Below are positions 34,757 through 42,822 of a stretch of DNA of 64,000 bases, in pieces (positions within the stretch are counted from its first letter, which is position 1; the number at the start of each line of letters is the position of its first letter). This DNA comes from JAJCYL01 sp965206015 (GTDB taxonomy: Bacteria > Bacteroidota > Bacteroidia > Cytophagales > Cyclobacteriaceae). Under the pieces are notes generated by a model. That model was not told the origin of the DNA and made no database searches. It was given only the letters and a program-made list of their open reading frames with translations. The stretch spans positions 1,116,001 through 1,180,000 of the forward strand of contig CBDBIW010000016.1 in the NCBI GenBank assembly GCA_965206015.1. The letters run 5' to 3'. A program made the position numbers and the translations under genes.

Positions 34757-34773
34757 ATGATAACGATATCATG
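34757..34773. promoter_or_regulatory. 17-nt motif at the divIVA-like start, also found at 62372-62388
   Basis: ATGATAACGATATCATG contains the inverted repeat TGATA-N4-TATCA. The last ATG is the start codon of the DivIVA-like gene. The same 17 bases occur at 62372-62388, at the end of the cox operon. Chance is possible, and the role is unknown. Confidence 0.35.
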
Positions 34774-35586
34774 AAAATAACTCCCTTGGAAATACGCCAA
34801 AAGCAATTTGAAAAGAAACTTCGTGGGTTTGATAAGGATGAAGTCAACGCTTTTCTGTTAACACTTTCTCAGGAATGGGAAAAGGTTATGGACGAAAAGA
34901 AAGAATTGACTATCAAATCGGATACCTCTCAAAAGGAGGTTGAGAAGCTAAGGGAAGTTGAAAGCTCATTGTTCAAAACGCTGAAGACTGCTGAGGACAC
35001 CGGGGCGAATATGATAGATCAAGCCAATAGGTCAGCCGAACTTCACCTAAAAGAGGCTCATATCAATTCGGAGGCCTTAATGAACGATGCGAAATTAAGG
35101 GCAAGGGCTATGATTGAAAAAGCCGAGCTCGAGACAAGGGAGGTGATCGAGGGGATGGAAGGTGAGCTTAGAAAAATTGAGCATCACTATAGGGCTATCG
35201 AAAATCAAAGGGAGAGCCTGGTCGCTGAATTGAAATCACTTTCAAGTGATATCTCAGATAAGCTGAAACGTATTTCTAAGAAAAACACTGAAATAAATAT
35301 TGAACCTCAACTTAAAAAGGCAAGAGAATTGTCTAGAAGAATGGAGGGTGATTATGAAGCCAGTAGTCAAAAGAAAGAAACTACAAAGAATCCTGTTGAG
35401 CTATCTCGCCCAATGCGGTCGCCAGAACCCCCTAAGCGCAAAGTTTCACTGCCAGAAGAGGTAGCACCTCCCTCGGAAAATGTCATAACATCAGAAAATG
35501 GCAGCGAAAAGAAAACAAAGAAGGATGCAAAACCCACTGAAGTAAAGGGACTCGGGGAGCAATCATTTTTTGATGAGCTAAATTAA
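34771..35586 (+). CDS. DivIVA-domain coiled-coil protein
   Basis: This 271-residue protein has a DivIVA-type N-terminus (ITPLEIRQKQFEKKLRGFDK, DEVNAFLLTLSQEWE, about 3-35). Residues about 35-185 form a long coiled coil, and a Lys/Glu/Pro-rich tail ends with GEQSFFDELN. DivIVA proteins mark curved membranes and organise septum or growth-site machinery. The role in Bacteroidota is less clear. Two bases separate it from folB, so they are likely co-transcribed. Confidence 0.85.
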   Translation: MKITPLEIRQKQFEKKLRGFDKDEVNAFLLTLSQEWEKVMDEKKELTIKSDTSQKEVEKLREVESSLFKTLKTAEDTGANMIDQANRSAELHLKEAHINSEALMNDAKLRARAMIEKAELETREVIEGMEGELRKIEHHYRAIENQRESLVAELKSLSSDISDKLKRISKKNTEINIEPQLKKARELSRRMEGDYEASSQKKETTKNPVELSRPMRSPEPPKRKVSLPEEVAPPSENVITSENGSEKKTKKDAKPTEVKGLGEQSFFDELN

Positions 35587-35588
35587 CT

Positions 35589-35939
35589 ATGGGAATAATA
35601 GCTCTGGAGGGCCTTAAATTTCATGGTTATCACGGAGTCCATGAAATAGAGCGCACAACCGGTAATTCTTTTGAGATAGACCTGGAACTTGAAGTCGATT
35701 TTGAAAAAGCTGCAACCAAAGATGACATAAGACTTGCCGTAGACTATGAAGATGTCTATAACGTTGTTCAAAACGAATTGGAGGGATCAAGTTATCTTTT
35801 GGAACACCTCGCACAAAAAATATTAAATGCTCTCTATAACCGCTATGATCATCTGCAGAAAGTCTCGGTAAAGGTTTCAAAACTTAACCCTCCATTGGGT
35901 GGGGAATGCAGCCGGGCTTCCGTTAAACTGACTAAATAA
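35589..35939 (+). CDS. folB: Dihydroneopterin aldolase
   Basis: This 116-residue enzyme cleaves 7,8-dihydroneopterin to 6-hydroxymethyl-dihydropterin and glycolaldehyde in folate synthesis. The family pattern is clear: ALEGLKFHGYHGVHEIERTT, FEIDLELEVDF, AVDYEDVYNVVQNE, YLLEHLAQKI and VSVKVSKLNPPLGGE, with the pterin-binding Glu74 in the YLLEHLA helix and the catalytic Lys in VSKLNPP. The length is typical. It follows the DivIVA-like gene directly. Confidence 0.95.
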   Translation: MGIIALEGLKFHGYHGVHEIERTTGNSFEIDLELEVDFEKAATKDDIRLAVDYEDVYNVVQNELEGSSYLLEHLAQKILNALYNRYDHLQKVSVKVSKLNPPLGGECSRASVKLTK

Positions 35940-35955
35940 CTAAGGGTCGTAAAAT

Positions 35956-35985
35956 ATATCAGCTACTAACATATCAGGTACTAAC
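35956..35985. repeat. 15-bp tandem duplication after folB
   Basis: ATATCAGCTACTAAC is repeated once as ATATCAGGTACTAAC with a single change. It lies in the 201-bp gap between folB and the convergent Ada-like gene. The remainder of the gap, 35986-36140, shows nothing recognisable. Confidence 0.8.
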
Positions 35986-36140
35986 CGGGTAAGTTTTGAA
36001 ACAATTCAAGAATTCCAAAGCGTTTGGATTTTTCATGGATGATCCCTGCACCCGGGAGTAGAAAAGATGCCGGAAGGAGAATTAGATGCCCACAGGTCTT
36101 GTTCAGCCTCTTGATTACAAGAAGTTTGTGAATACTTTAC

Positions 36141-36977
36141 TTAAGAGGCGTGTGCGTATACCTGTGAAGATTCGTAACCAATCATGGCCATTTTTCTGTT
36201 TAGACCCCAGCGGTAGTTACCAAACTCTCCACCACTTTTTATCACTCTATGACATGGAATGATGTATCCAACGGGGTTCTTTCCAATGGCGGATCCTACT
36301 GCTCGATTGGCTAATGGCTTGTCAATTGTATTGGCAATTTCCTGGTAGGTAGATAATTTTCCCTCAGGTATTCTTAATAAACCTTCCCATACCTTAACCT
36401 GAAAGTCAGTTCCTTTTAAGTGCAACTTCATTTGGTCAGGTTTGCCACTCTGCAAAAAGAATTTTTGTACTGCTAAATGATGATCAGCAGTACACTCGGT
36501 CAGGTTTGATTTTGGCCACCGCGATTTAAGTTCCAGATAAGCTTGCTGAGGTTCTTTTTCTGAAAAGAGGACGTTACATACTCCTTTTTCAGTCGACGCC
36601 ACCAGGTAGGTGCCGAATTGACACTGGTTAAAACTGTAAAAGATATTCAAACCAGCTCCTTGATTCTTGTACTCACCGGGAGTCATGCCTTCTATAGTAA
36701 CGAACAAATCGTGTAACCTACCCGTACCTGACAAGCCTGTTTGAATGGCTGTTTCAAAAATTGTAGAGTTTTCCTTTTCTAACAGATCCTTTGCATGTTC
36801 AAGACTAATGTATTTGAGGAATTTCTTAGGGCTTACCCCGGCCCAGTCAGTGAACATTCTTTGGAAATGAAATGGACTGAGATGTACCGCTTCTGCAACT
36901 TTGTCAAGCTGAGGTTGTTTCCAGAAGTTTTTCCTAATGTAGTCAATGGCTTCAGCCACTCGGTAATAATCGTACAT
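36141..36977 (-). CDS. Ada-like protein: AraC-type helix-turn-helix plus O6-methylguanine-DNA methyltransferase
   Basis: This 278-residue bifunctional protein has an AraC-type DNA-binding domain at 1-105 (LDKVAEAVHLSPFHFQRMFT, then GVSPKKFLKYISLEHAKDLL). An alkyltransferase follows, with acceptor Cys242 in the PCHRV motif and the GEFGNYRWGL tail. It lacks the N-terminal zinc-Cys domain that E. coli Ada uses to repair methylphosphotriesters and to switch on transcription, so its regulation must differ. It repairs O6-alkylguanine by irreversible self-alkylation. Confidence 0.93.
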   Translation of the reverse strand: MYDYYRVAEAIDYIRKNFWKQPQLDKVAEAVHLSPFHFQRMFTDWAGVSPKKFLKYISLEHAKDLLEKENSTIFETAIQTGLSGTGRLHDLFVTIEGMTPGEYKNQGAGLNIFYSFNQCQFGTYLVASTEKGVCNVLFSEKEPQQAYLELKSRWPKSNLTECTADHHLAVQKFFLQSGKPDQMKLHLKGTDFQVKVWEGLLRIPEGKLSTYQEIANTIDKPLANRAVGSAIGKNPVGYIIPCHRVIKSGGEFGNYRWGLNRKMAMIGYESSQVYAHAS

Positions 36978-37067
36978 GGTTTTAACTATTTAATTCCATG
37001 TAAAAGTATGAGTAAGTGAAGGTAGTGAAAACCCGATAATTGCTATTCTGAGATTTTCCCGAAGTTG

Positions 37068-37586
37068 TTACTTGATGTATCTTTCTTCAATGATGAGACG
37101 GTGATGCAAGGCATGTCCCAATGTAATATAGCCCTTCGCCCGAACCGTAAATTCATTTCCAGAGGCTATACCAATACAATTCAATTCCTCCTCACCAAAG
37201 CTTTCATATAGTTTAATCGTACTGCTTCTTACGGCATTGAATTCTTCAAGAATATGTCCAAATGATCGGTCAGTTCCCCAAATCAATTTTCCATAATCAT
37301 CTTGCTCAAAGCCCGGCAATGGAGTCTTATCCTTTCTGGCGAACCTTAAGGTTCTATAACTAAAGATTCTTTCGGTATCACACATATGGACCAGCAGTTC
37401 TTTAATGTTCCATTTGTCAGATGCATATCTATAATTCAATTTATCTTCAGACAAACCTGTTAATAGATTGTTCAGTGTTTTTATCTCAATGGCTAGTGCG
37501 GGAATAAGATCTTGTGTTGTTACCTTACTTACATAAGTGTGATAATATTCAGGATAATCCCCTTGCGCTGGTGGGGTAATATTCAT
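37068..37586 (-). CDS. DinB-family protein
   Basis: This 172-residue protein has the four-helix DinB fold. Candidate metal ligands are the His in LLVHMCDTERIFSYR and the two His in GHALHHRLIIEERY. Other conserved segments are YASDKWNIKELLVHM and TLRFARKDKTPLPGF. DinB relatives include thiol-dependent transferases, but the substrate here is not known. It is upstream of the Ada-like gene on the same strand with a 90-base gap, so shared regulation is possible. Confidence 0.85.
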   Translation of the reverse strand: MNITPPAQGDYPEYYHTYVSKVTTQDLIPALAIEIKTLNNLLTGLSEDKLNYRYASDKWNIKELLVHMCDTERIFSYRTLRFARKDKTPLPGFEQDDYGKLIWGTDRSFGHILEEFNAVRSSTIKLYESFGEEELNCIGIASGNEFTVRAKGYITLGHALHHRLIIEERYIK

Positions 37587-37675
37587 GGCTTAAGTTTATT
37601 GTAAAAGTAGTTTCATGGTTGAAATTTTAATATGCCGGAAATTGGGACTGGGTAGACCGGCGACAAATGTAGGAT

Positions 37676-38002
37676 ATGGGCTTAGATAAAAATGAAATTC
37701 AAATTAAGATTAAAGAAGAGATAGCAAAGACACAACAATCTATCAATGAATTGACGGAGCAGGTGAAACCCATATCTCCCGAAAACGCCATTGGCCGGAT
37801 TAGTCGAATGGATGCAGTGAATAATAAAAGCGTTGTTGAAGCTTCTCTTCGACAAAATATGGATAAGCTCAACCAGCTTAAGATTGCCTTAGCCTCCATT
37901 GACAAGCCGGAGTTTGGGATTTGTGTTTGCTGTAAAAAGCCCATTCCACTGAGCAGAGTAATGCTAATGCCCCAGAGCAATAGATGTGTCCAATGTGCCT
38001 GA
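37676..38002 (+). CDS. TraR/DksA-family zinc-finger protein
   Basis: This 108-residue protein has an N-terminal coiled-coil-like region (EIQIKIKEEIAKTQQSINEL) and a C-terminal four-Cys finger (CVCCKKPIPLSRVMLMPQ followed by CVQCA). The family binds the secondary channel of RNA polymerase and modulates transcription. It lacks the DxxDxA tip of classical DksA, as do many short members, so ppGpp synergy is not assured. It stands alone. Confidence 0.85.
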   Translation: MGLDKNEIQIKIKEEIAKTQQSINELTEQVKPISPENAIGRISRMDAVNNKSVVEASLRQNMDKLNQLKIALASIDKPEFGICVCCKKPIPLSRVMLMPQSNRCVQCA

Positions 38003-38104
38003 GGTTCATTTGATTACTAAGTTGTAATTTTTTTTAAAAAACGAAACCTTTTATTCCAAACCAGGTATTAATTATAAGCATGTACCTTGTATAACACTAT
38101 AATT

Positions 38105-38572
38105 ATGAGAAAATCAACACTGTTATTAACTGCATTAGTATTGACACTTTCCCTCCAGGCTCAAAAGTCAGTCAGGGAGAAAGATGTTTTAGGCGAATGG
38201 AAGTTAATTATCGATATCAATAAAAGGGAAATTATGGAGGATGTTGAAGACGATGAAGACATCCCGTTTTTTGGAGAATGGATAGCCGAATCTGTGATAG
38301 GGTTAGTATCTAACATATTAGATGACCTCGAAATACATTTCGATTTCAGAAAAAATGGCCAGGTGAAGGTAGTGGCTGAAATATTCGGTGAAAGAGAAGT
38401 TGAATATTCCGAATGGTACCTCAGCAGGGACGGTGAATTGGTTATTGGAGAAACTGACATCTTTGACAATGATGACGATGTTTGGGTAATGGAGAATGAT
38501 AGGTTAGTTCACTATGAAAACCGGAGAGGTAGAGATCCCGAGGCTGAAGTCTACATGATAAGAATAGATTAA
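38105..38572 (+). CDS. Exported lipocalin-like hypothetical protein
   Basis: This 155-residue protein has a signal peptide (RKSTLLLTALVLTLSLQAQ) and a short domain with DVLGEWKLIIDINKR, FDFRKNGQVKVVAEIFGE and YSEWYLSRDGELVIGETD, typical of small lipocalin-like proteins of Bacteroidota. A strongly acidic loop (EDVEDDEDI) follows the first strand. The ATG at 38105 is preferred because the upstream TTG at 38087 adds residues before the signal. An intrinsic terminator lies just behind it. The ligand is unknown. Confidence 0.7.
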   Translation: MRKSTLLLTALVLTLSLQAQKSVREKDVLGEWKLIIDINKREIMEDVEDDEDIPFFGEWIAESVIGLVSNILDDLEIHFDFRKNGQVKVVAEIFGEREVEYSEWYLSRDGELVIGETDIFDNDDDVWVMENDRLVHYENRRGRDPEAEVYMIRID

Positions 38573-38599
38573 CAATAAATAAGTCAAGGTCGAAAACGG

Positions 38600-38632
38600 A
38601 GAGGCTGTCCGGATGGGGCAGTCTCTTTTTTT
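38600..38632 (+). terminator. Intrinsic terminator after the lipocalin-like gene
   Basis: An 11-bp stem with two G-T pairs (38600-38610 with 38615-38626) closes a short loop and is followed by a seven-to-eight T run on the plus strand. It ends the plus-strand transcript in front of the convergent moeA gene. Confidence 0.82.
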
Positions 38633-38648
38633 CATTAAAATTCAATTT

Positions 38649-39851
38649 TCACTTGAAACTTATTACTGGAAATACTTCGCCCTTTCTAAACTCACTTCTG
38701 TCATCCGGAAGTTCCAAAAATGCATCGGTGTACAACAGATTAGCCAGGTCTCCCGAACCATGACCCTCAATTGGTTTGGCCCCCAATTGTCCTGTGGCCG
38801 GATCGAAATCGGTTTCCACTTGTAAGAAGTAGGTCAAATCTGGTTGAAAATAAAAGTCTTCATCCAGGCGAGCAGATACTGATTTTTGACATGGAAGCCC
38901 AAGGCTCTTTTCCATCCATGGTTTAAAGTACTTTTGATAGCACAAAAAAGTTGATACCGGATTACCCGGAAAAGCAAAGACTGCTTTATTGGCATCTTTC
39001 TTGGAACCAAACCAGAATGGCTTACCGGGACGCTGTCTGATGCGGTGAAGAAGCTTTTCAAAACCGAGCTCTTCGAGTGCTTCCGGAACATAGTCAGCCT
39101 TACCTTTAGACACCCCCCCACTAAGCATCAAAACATCATACACCTCAGAGATTACCCCGATTTGTTTTACGGTCTCCTCTCTATTGTCGGCTATATGGAA
39201 TAGCTCAGCTTGACAGCAATAATTAGTGAGGGCAGATTGAAGGCTATATACATTGGATTTCCTGATCTGATGCGCTTCAGGTTTCTGATTGACATTAATA
39301 AGTTCATCACCAGTAGATATTATGGCAATTTTTGGAATGGAGCTCACCAGGATTTCAGCCTTTCCCACCGAAGCCATTACTCCAATTTCTGCTGATGTAA
39401 TCAAGATCCCTGGTTTGATCAAAATATCTTCTGCCTTTCTATCCGTTCCTTGCTGATGGATATTTTGCTGATAATTTATTTCTTCAATATTTACGGTTGC
39501 TTTGTTTTCTTCAATCTCAACATCTTCATATCTAATGACCGCATCTGTACCATTTGGTAAAGCTGCCCCAGTCATTACTTCCAGGCAGTTCTCAGTACTT
39601 TGAAGAATTATGTTGGGAGCCCCTGCCATATGTCGGCCTTCTATTGCAAACACTCTTTGACCTTTTTCAAATGTTTCGTGGCAAATGGCAATACCATCCA
39701 TAGTGACCCTGTCAAAAGGAGGAAAATCACGATCAGCACTTATTCCCTCTCTCAGAGTGTGCCCAAGACTTGATTCCAATGGTACAATTTCAGTCCCTAA
39801 TTGAAGTGTGTTTTGGAGGATTATGTTTATTGCTTGCCGAACGTTAATCAT
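38649..39851 (-). CDS. moeA: Molybdopterin molybdotransferase
   Basis: This 400-residue enzyme inserts molybdate into adenylylated molybdopterin. Family segments are DRDFPPFDRVTMDGIAICHE, VMTGAALPNGTDAVIRYEDV, GIMASVGKAEILV (here GVMASVGK), AIISTGDELI, LMLSGGVSKGKADYVPEALE and FAFPGNPVSTFLCY. The length is normal. It is divergent from moaC, with 96 bases between. Together with moaC and the mobA-like gene it forms a partial molybdenum-cofactor cluster; moaA, moaE, moaD and moeB are not in the window. Confidence 0.95.
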   Translation of the reverse strand: MINVRQAINIILQNTLQLGTEIVPLESSLGHTLREGISADRDFPPFDRVTMDGIAICHETFEKGQRVFAIEGRHMAGAPNIILQSTENCLEVMTGAALPNGTDAVIRYEDVEIEENKATVNIEEINYQQNIHQQGTDRKAEDILIKPGILITSAEIGVMASVGKAEILVSSIPKIAIISTGDELINVNQKPEAHQIRKSNVYSLQSALTNYCCQAELFHIADNREETVKQIGVISEVYDVLMLSGGVSKGKADYVPEALEELGFEKLLHRIRQRPGKPFWFGSKKDANKAVFAFPGNPVSTFLCYQKYFKPWMEKSLGLPCQKSVSARLDEDFYFQPDLTYFLQVETDFDPATGQLGAKPIEGHGSGDLANLLYTDAFLELPDDRSEFRKGEVFPVISFK

Positions 39852-39865
39852 GAGTTGATTATCCT

Positions 39866-39873
39866 TAAATTTG
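39866..39873 (+). promoter_or_regulatory. Candidate -7 promoter element for moaC-mobA
   Basis: TAAATTTG matches TAnnTTTG and would start a transcript about 70 bases upstream of the moaC ATG. No TTG is seen at the proper -33 distance. Confidence 0.3.
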
Positions 39874-39947
39874 TATTCATCTCACACCGGAGTGCCAGAG
39901 CAATTGGTGCGAAGCACAAAGAAGCAAAGAGTTGAACAAAGAATAAA

Positions 39948-40430
39948 ATGACTTTGGACAAAAAACTAACCCACGTTACCGAAGAGGGTAATCCTAATAT
40001 GGTGGATATTTCTCAGAAGAGCGTGACTCACCGTAAAGCCAAAGCACGGGCGATAGTCGCACTGGGGCCAGAAATCATGTCTCACTTGAATGATGGGGAG
40101 ATCAACACTAAAAAAGGGCCTGTTTTTCAAACTGCAATAATTGCCGGAACCATGGCTGCTAAGAAGACCGGCGACCTGATTCCACTTTGCCATCCCCTGG
40201 GTTTGGAAAGTTGTGATTTTGAAATCAAGATTTCCGGGGATGACGTCATTGTCTATTGTACGGCAGGCGTTAACGCCAAAACTGGAATAGAAATGGAAGC
40301 CCTGACCGGTGCAAGTTTGGCAGCCTTGACTATATATGATATGTGTAAAGCCATGTCACACGATATCGAGATAAAAGAGGTTAAATTAATAGAGAAAACT
40401 GGAGGTAAGCATGATTTCAAAAGACAGTAA
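39948..40430 (+). CDS. moaC: Cyclic pyranopterin monophosphate synthase
   Basis: This 160-residue enzyme acts with MoaA to convert GTP into cyclic pyranopterin monophosphate. The family motifs are VTHRKAKARAIVALGPEI, FQTAIIAGTMAAKKTGDLIP, LCHPLGLESCDFEI, GVNAKTGIEMEALTGASLAA and LTIYDMCKAM; the catalytic Lys and Asp positions are kept. The length is normal. It overlaps the mobA-like gene by 20 bases, implying coupled translation. Confidence 0.96.
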   Translation: MTLDKKLTHVTEEGNPNMVDISQKSVTHRKAKARAIVALGPEIMSHLNDGEINTKKGPVFQTAIIAGTMAAKKTGDLIPLCHPLGLESCDFEIKISGDDVIVYCTAGVNAKTGIEMEALTGASLAALTIYDMCKAMSHDIEIKEVKLIEKTGGKHDFKRQ

Positions 40431-41592
40431 AACCCATCAGAAGCATACCTTTTTGACAAAACCCCAAATAGGGTCTTTTCATCGGAATGAATGGGCTGTT
40501 TTGGGTACCTCTTGTAGACAGATTAAGAAGTTGGCCCATGCAATTACTGGAATATTATCTGCCGGTCTTAACGTCGCATATGTCGATGCCGATCACAAAT
40601 CTGCCGATGAGGAAGCGGAAAGTGGGAGAGATCTACATTCCAGTTTAGGGCACGGAGGTACCATGGAATTCACCGATAAAATAACCTACAGCCGTGTTGA
40701 TACAGATAAAAAGTCGAATGATTTTCAACTTAAGCCACAGTTCAGTTCTCAGGATTTGGTATTAGTCAATGGAAATCATTTTAAGGCCCAAAACCAAATC
40801 GTGGTATTAGACCCTAAAAAGAACCTCGAGAAGCGTATTGACCAATTAACCAATGTTGTTTTAATTCTTACAACTGAAGAATGCCGGGAACTTCCCGGAT
40901 TACTAAAGAACAGCCTGTCAGAGGTAAGTGAAGTGCCCAAACTGTCAATTAACGATTATAAAGGCATTACATCGTTTTTAAAGAGTCATATTGAAATCAA
41001 CCAGCCCACCCTTAAAGGATTGGTTTTGGCAGGAGGGAGGAGCGTGAGGATGGGTAAGGATAAAGGAAGAATCAACTATTATGGAAAAGATCAGCGTATT
41101 TATATGTGGGATCTTTTAAACGAAATTTGTGAAGCATCTTATATATCAATCCGGCCTGAGCAGCTATCTGAACTATCTGGCTATCCCACTATATTGGATA
41201 CTTTTACAGGACTTGGGCCATTTGGAGCAATATTGAGTGCTTTTAGACAAGATCCTAATGCGGCATGGATGGTAGTGGCTTGTGACCAACCACTATTGGA
41301 CGTGGAAACACTCTTACATCTTAAATCGCAGAGAAACATTTCTAAAATGGCAACTACCTATCATAATCCTGAAACCGATTTCCCAGAGCCTTTAATCACT
41401 ATCTGGGAGCCAAGAGCATATTCTGGTTTGTTGAACTTTTTAAGTCTGGGTTATTCGTGCCCAAGAAAGGCCCTGGTCAATTCTGATTGCGAAATTCTCA
41501 CTGCCCCCAATCAGGTGGCTTTGAAAAATGCCAATACTCCCGAAGAATATGAACAACTGTTGGACCAAAGTAGACGTCATTTACACCCCTAA
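40411..41592 (+). CDS. MobA-like molybdenum cofactor guanylyltransferase with degenerate MobB-like N-domain
   Basis: This 393-residue protein has a C-terminal nucleotidyltransferase (about 205-385) with LVLAGGRSVRMGKDKG, the GxGPFGAILSAFR segment and VVACDQPLLD, as in MobA, which attaches GMP to molybdopterin. The N-terminal 200 residues follow the strand order of MobB. The P-loop position reads AVLGTSCRQIKKLAHAI, without the GKT expected for GTP binding, so that domain is probably structural. The start overlaps moaC by 20 bases. The guanylylation role fits the cluster but is inferred. Confidence 0.8.
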   Translation: MISKDSKTHQKHTFLTKPQIGSFHRNEWAVLGTSCRQIKKLAHAITGILSAGLNVAYVDADHKSADEEAESGRDLHSSLGHGGTMEFTDKITYSRVDTDKKSNDFQLKPQFSSQDLVLVNGNHFKAQNQIVVLDPKKNLEKRIDQLTNVVLILTTEECRELPGLLKNSLSEVSEVPKLSINDYKGITSFLKSHIEINQPTLKGLVLAGGRSVRMGKDKGRINYYGKDQRIYMWDLLNEICEASYISIRPEQLSELSGYPTILDTFTGLGPFGAILSAFRQDPNAAWMVVACDQPLLDVETLLHLKSQRNISKMATTYHNPETDFPEPLITIWEPRAYSGLLNFLSLGYSCPRKALVNSDCEILTAPNQVALKNANTPEEYEQLLDQSRRHLHP

Positions 41593-41815
41593 AGATTGTA
41601 AGTTTTGCATGTTGTTCTACCGGAATTGACAATCTATGATCTTCTCAGGCTGTTGGATTCCATCAATTTCTACAGGCATTTTCCGTTAAATATCGTATGC
41701 GAAAGATAACCATAAGGCTTTTTTTATGCACCTCAAATTGAAATTTTTATGCAAGAAACAATGCATTTAAAGGATATAACACTAACTTCGTGGTTCAAAC
41801 ATTTAATTAATAACA

Positions 41816-42007
41816 ATGAGTAACGGAACTGTAAAATTTTTCAACAATTCTAAGGGGTACGGATTTATTACACCTGATGAAGGGGGTAAAGACGTATTTG
41901 TTCATCAGAATGGATTAACCGATGATATTACTGAGGGTGATAAAGTTAGTTATGACGTGGAAGAAGGTCAAAAAGGACTTAATGCCGTGAACGTCAAAAT
42001 TGCTTAA
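41816..42007 (+). CDS. Cold-shock-domain protein (CspA family)
   Basis: This 63-residue single-strand nucleic-acid-binding protein has both RNA-binding motifs, KGYGFITP and VFVHQ, in the standard CSD order (GTVKFFNNSKGYGFITPD, then VSYDVEEGQKGLNAVNV). The length is typical. A 223-base gap upstream, in which I see no gene, may hold a long regulatory leader as in other cold-shock genes. A strong terminator follows. Confidence 0.95.
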   Translation: MSNGTVKFFNNSKGYGFITPDEGGKDVFVHQNGLTDDITEGDKVSYDVEEGQKGLNAVNVKIA

Positions 42008-42037
42008 AATCGATTTTAGCCGTCTTTTGAAATACTA

Positions 42038-42068
42038 GCCTGTCTATTTTGACGGGCACTTTTTATTT
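42038..42068 (+). terminator. Intrinsic terminator after the cold-shock gene
   Basis: A 7-bp stem (GCCTGTC with GACGGGC) closes a TATTTT loop and is followed by ACTTTTTATTT on the plus strand, 31 bases beyond the stop codon. Confidence 0.75.
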
Positions 42069-42167
42069 AAAATAGCCCAAAAGTGATTGTACACTTATAG
42101 TTCTTGGGTGATTGTTGCCGTTCGAGCTTCAATTAATATTTTCCAGTTGAAGTATGATTATAAGGGG

Positions 42168-42822
42168 CAGTATTTTGCTTTTCTAAACAAGGAACATTCG
42201 CCGCTGGCCCACACAGGATTCAACCATTGGTTGGTCTCCCGCTGCGCTAGCCATTCATCTTTGTATTGGGCAGATATATGCATACAGCGTATTCAACCGG
42301 CCCATGACTCAGGTGATTGGAATTTTGGAATCCACCACAAATGATTGGGAATTAACCACTCCTGGCTGGATTTTTTCGATTGCCCTGTTTACACTCGGCA
42401 CCTCAGTTGCTGCGTTTGGTAAATGGCTAGAGCGAGTAGCACCTCGAAAAGTCATGTTCGCTTCGGCCATCTGTTTTTCCGGTGGTTTCATCATAGTATC
42501 AGTTGGAGTATACTTTCATCAGATTTGGCTGGTTTACATAAAACATGGAATTATTGGTGGAACAGGATCTAGGACTTGGGTACATCTCACCGGATTCAAC
42601 TTTGATGAAGTGGTTTCCTGACCGGCCAGGTATGGCCACCGGTATGTCGATTATGGGCTTCGGAAGGGATGCAATGATTGCATCGCCACTGGCAGTAACT
42701 TCTCGCAACCTGGTGACCAATTTATGATCCGGGGTAATTATGCCAAATCATTCCAGGGATTCAAAGCCAGAATACTGGCCAGGATAACTGCGCTCGCTTT
42801 TTTTGCCCTTTGTTGGTGTTCT
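42168..42822 (+). pseudogene. Decayed OFA-type MFS transporter, 3' side cut by an IS4-family element
   Basis: Oxalate/formate-antiporter-like segments can be read only by changing frame: FAFLNKEHSPLAHTGFNHWL, then AALAIHLCIGQIYAYSVFNR with PMTQVIGILES, then GWIFSIALFTLGTSVAAFGK with FASAICFSGGFIIVSVGVYF, then (new frame near 42550) LGLGYISPDSTLMKWFPDRP with GMATGMSIMGFG. After a stop at 42725 a degenerate tail continues to the IS end at 42823. OFA transporters normally have about 400-550 residues, so the second half is missing. At least three frame changes show it is not functional. Confidence 0.85.

Noticed and set aside
39852..39947. Possible molybdenum-cofactor riboswitch between moeA and moaC
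   Set aside because: The gap is only 96 bases and I could not find the conserved stems of the Moco RNA.
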